DNA from: an uncultured Lachnospiraceae bacterium
GTDB taxonomy: Bacteria; Bacillota; Clostridia; Lachnospirales; Lachnospiraceae
DNA length: 64,000 bases
Assembly (NCBI GenBank): GCA_910587715.1
Contig: CAJUMV010000019.1
Coordinates: 1-64,000, forward strand
Direction: 5' to 3'
Under the pieces are notes generated by a model. It was not told the DNA's origin. It saw only the letters and a program-made list of their open reading frames with translations, and did no database searches. Below are positions 63,298 through 64,000 of this stretch, one piece after another (the stretch's first letter is position 1; each line of letters starts with the position of its first letter). The position numbers and the translations under genes are program-made.

Positions 63298-64000
63298 AAA
63301 TCCAAATGTAAAAAGAGTGCTAGTGATAGGTTCGGGTCCGATTGTGATCGGGCAGGCGGCGGAGTTTGACTACGCAGGGACGCAGGCGTGCCGCTCCTTA
63401 AAAGAGGAGGGCATGGAGGTCATTCTGGTAAACTCCAATCCCGCCACGATTATGACGGACGGCGATATTGCGGACAAGGTGTATATCGAGCCGCTGACGA
63501 CGAAGGTGTTAGAGCAGATTATCAGAAAGGAAAAGCCGGATTCCCTGCTTCCCAACATGGGCGGGCAGGCAGGTTTAAATCTTGGTATGGAGCTGGACGA
63601 GTCGGGGTTTCTCGCGGCGAACGACGTGACGCTTCTCGGTACGACGGCAAAAACCATCCGCAAGGCGGAGGATCGTCTGGAATTTAAGGAGACCATGGAA
63701 AAGATCGGGGAACCCTGCGCACCCTCCCTTGTGGTGGAAAATATCGAGGATGGCGTTGCCTTTGCGAAAAAAATCGGCTATCCGGTGGTACTGCGTCCCG
63801 CCTACACGCTTGGCGGCTCCGGCGGCGGTATTGCCCACAATCAGACGGAGCTTGAGGAGATTCTGGCAAACGGTCTGCGCCTTTCACGTGTGGGACAGGT
63901 GCTGGTGGAGCGGTGTATCGCGGGCTGGAAAGAGATTGAGTACGAGGTCATGCGTGACAGCGCAGGCAACTGTATCACAGTCTGCAACATGGAAAACATT
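63290..64000 (+). CDS. carB: Carbamoyl-phosphate synthase large subunit, N-terminal part (cut by window end)
   Basis: The first 237 codons. Starts [20 protein letters not shown], followed by [47 protein letters not shown] and [17 protein letters not shown], the first ATP-grasp half. GGGGGGAC-type site and an eight-base overlap with carA support coupled translation. The gene continues beyond the window. Confidence 0.95.
   Translation, partial: MPKNPNVKRVLVIGSGPIVIGQAAEFDYAGTQACRSLKEEGMEVILVNSNPATIMTDGDIADKVYIEPLTTKVLEQIIRKEKPDSLLPNMGGQAGLNLGMELDESGFLAANDVTLLGTTAKTIRKAEDRLEFKETMEKIGEPCAPSLVVENIEDGVAFAKKIGYPVVLRPAYTLGGSGGGIAHNQTELEEILANGLRLSRVGQVLVERCIAGWKEIEYEVMRDSAGNCITVCNMENI

Overview
The window looks like a chromosome segment of a Lachnospiraceae-type Clostridium (Firmicutes, moderate G+C). 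The grounds are a tryptophan T-box leader ahead of a complete trp operon, the large single-chain PurL, a Csp-like subtilase, a sortase/LPXTG pilus locus, BspA-type leucine-rich repeats and a MalEFG-type importer without its own ATPase. No rRNA or tRNA gene and no CRISPR array was seen.

Layout. (1) 1-3.9 kb: an XRE regulator/membrane-protein pair, an AraC regulator and an intact S8 subtilase. (2) 3.9-12 kb: a strongly A+T-rich island with a truncated KilA-N protein, then SIR2-helical repeat protein, DUF1016/YhcG nuclease and Mrr-like nuclease-STAND ATPase in one orientation, a probable anti-phage module. It lies between two diverged copies of one sequence: the 3' end of the subtilase gene plus a promoter with a LexA-box-like motif. 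The second copy leads into a family 4 uracil-DNA glycosylase whose usual start codon is missing. (3) 12.7-17 kb: chemotaxis receptor, secreted metallo-beta-lactamase-fold protein and a LacI regulator. (4) 17.1-32.5 kb: a sortase-dependent pilus/adhesin locus. It holds a giant LRR adhesin of about 3,370 codons when reconstructed, signal peptidase, backbone pilin, class C sortase, LPQTG pilin and a second sortase. The adhesin carries a ten-G tract right after the signal peptide (out of frame as sequenced), a three-unit 39-bp repeat, two more frameshifts and an in-frame TAG. The backbone pilin has one frameshift and the signal peptidase seems to lack a normal start codon. (5) 32.6-36 kb: a more A+T-rich, translationally coupled four-gene operon of unknown function led by a metallo-beta-lactamase/zinc-ribbon protein, then a secreted Cys/His repeat protein. 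(6) 36.2-47 kb: carbohydrate genes (DUF3863-like protein, small zinc ribbon, GH53 galactanase, sugar ABC importer, GH13 lipoprotein, OFA-family transporter). An operator-like sequence here matches one in front of the LacI gene 20 kb upstream. (7) 47-64 kb: a cNMP-binding-domain protein, DUF6508 protein, TetR, purL, T-box-trpEGDCFBA, carA and the start of carB.

Best candidates for something new are the nuclease/SIR2/STAND island with its duplicated flanks, the four-gene metallo-beta-lactamase operon, and the apparently phase-variable or decaying adhesin locus. Functions were assigned by reading motifs; no database search was run.
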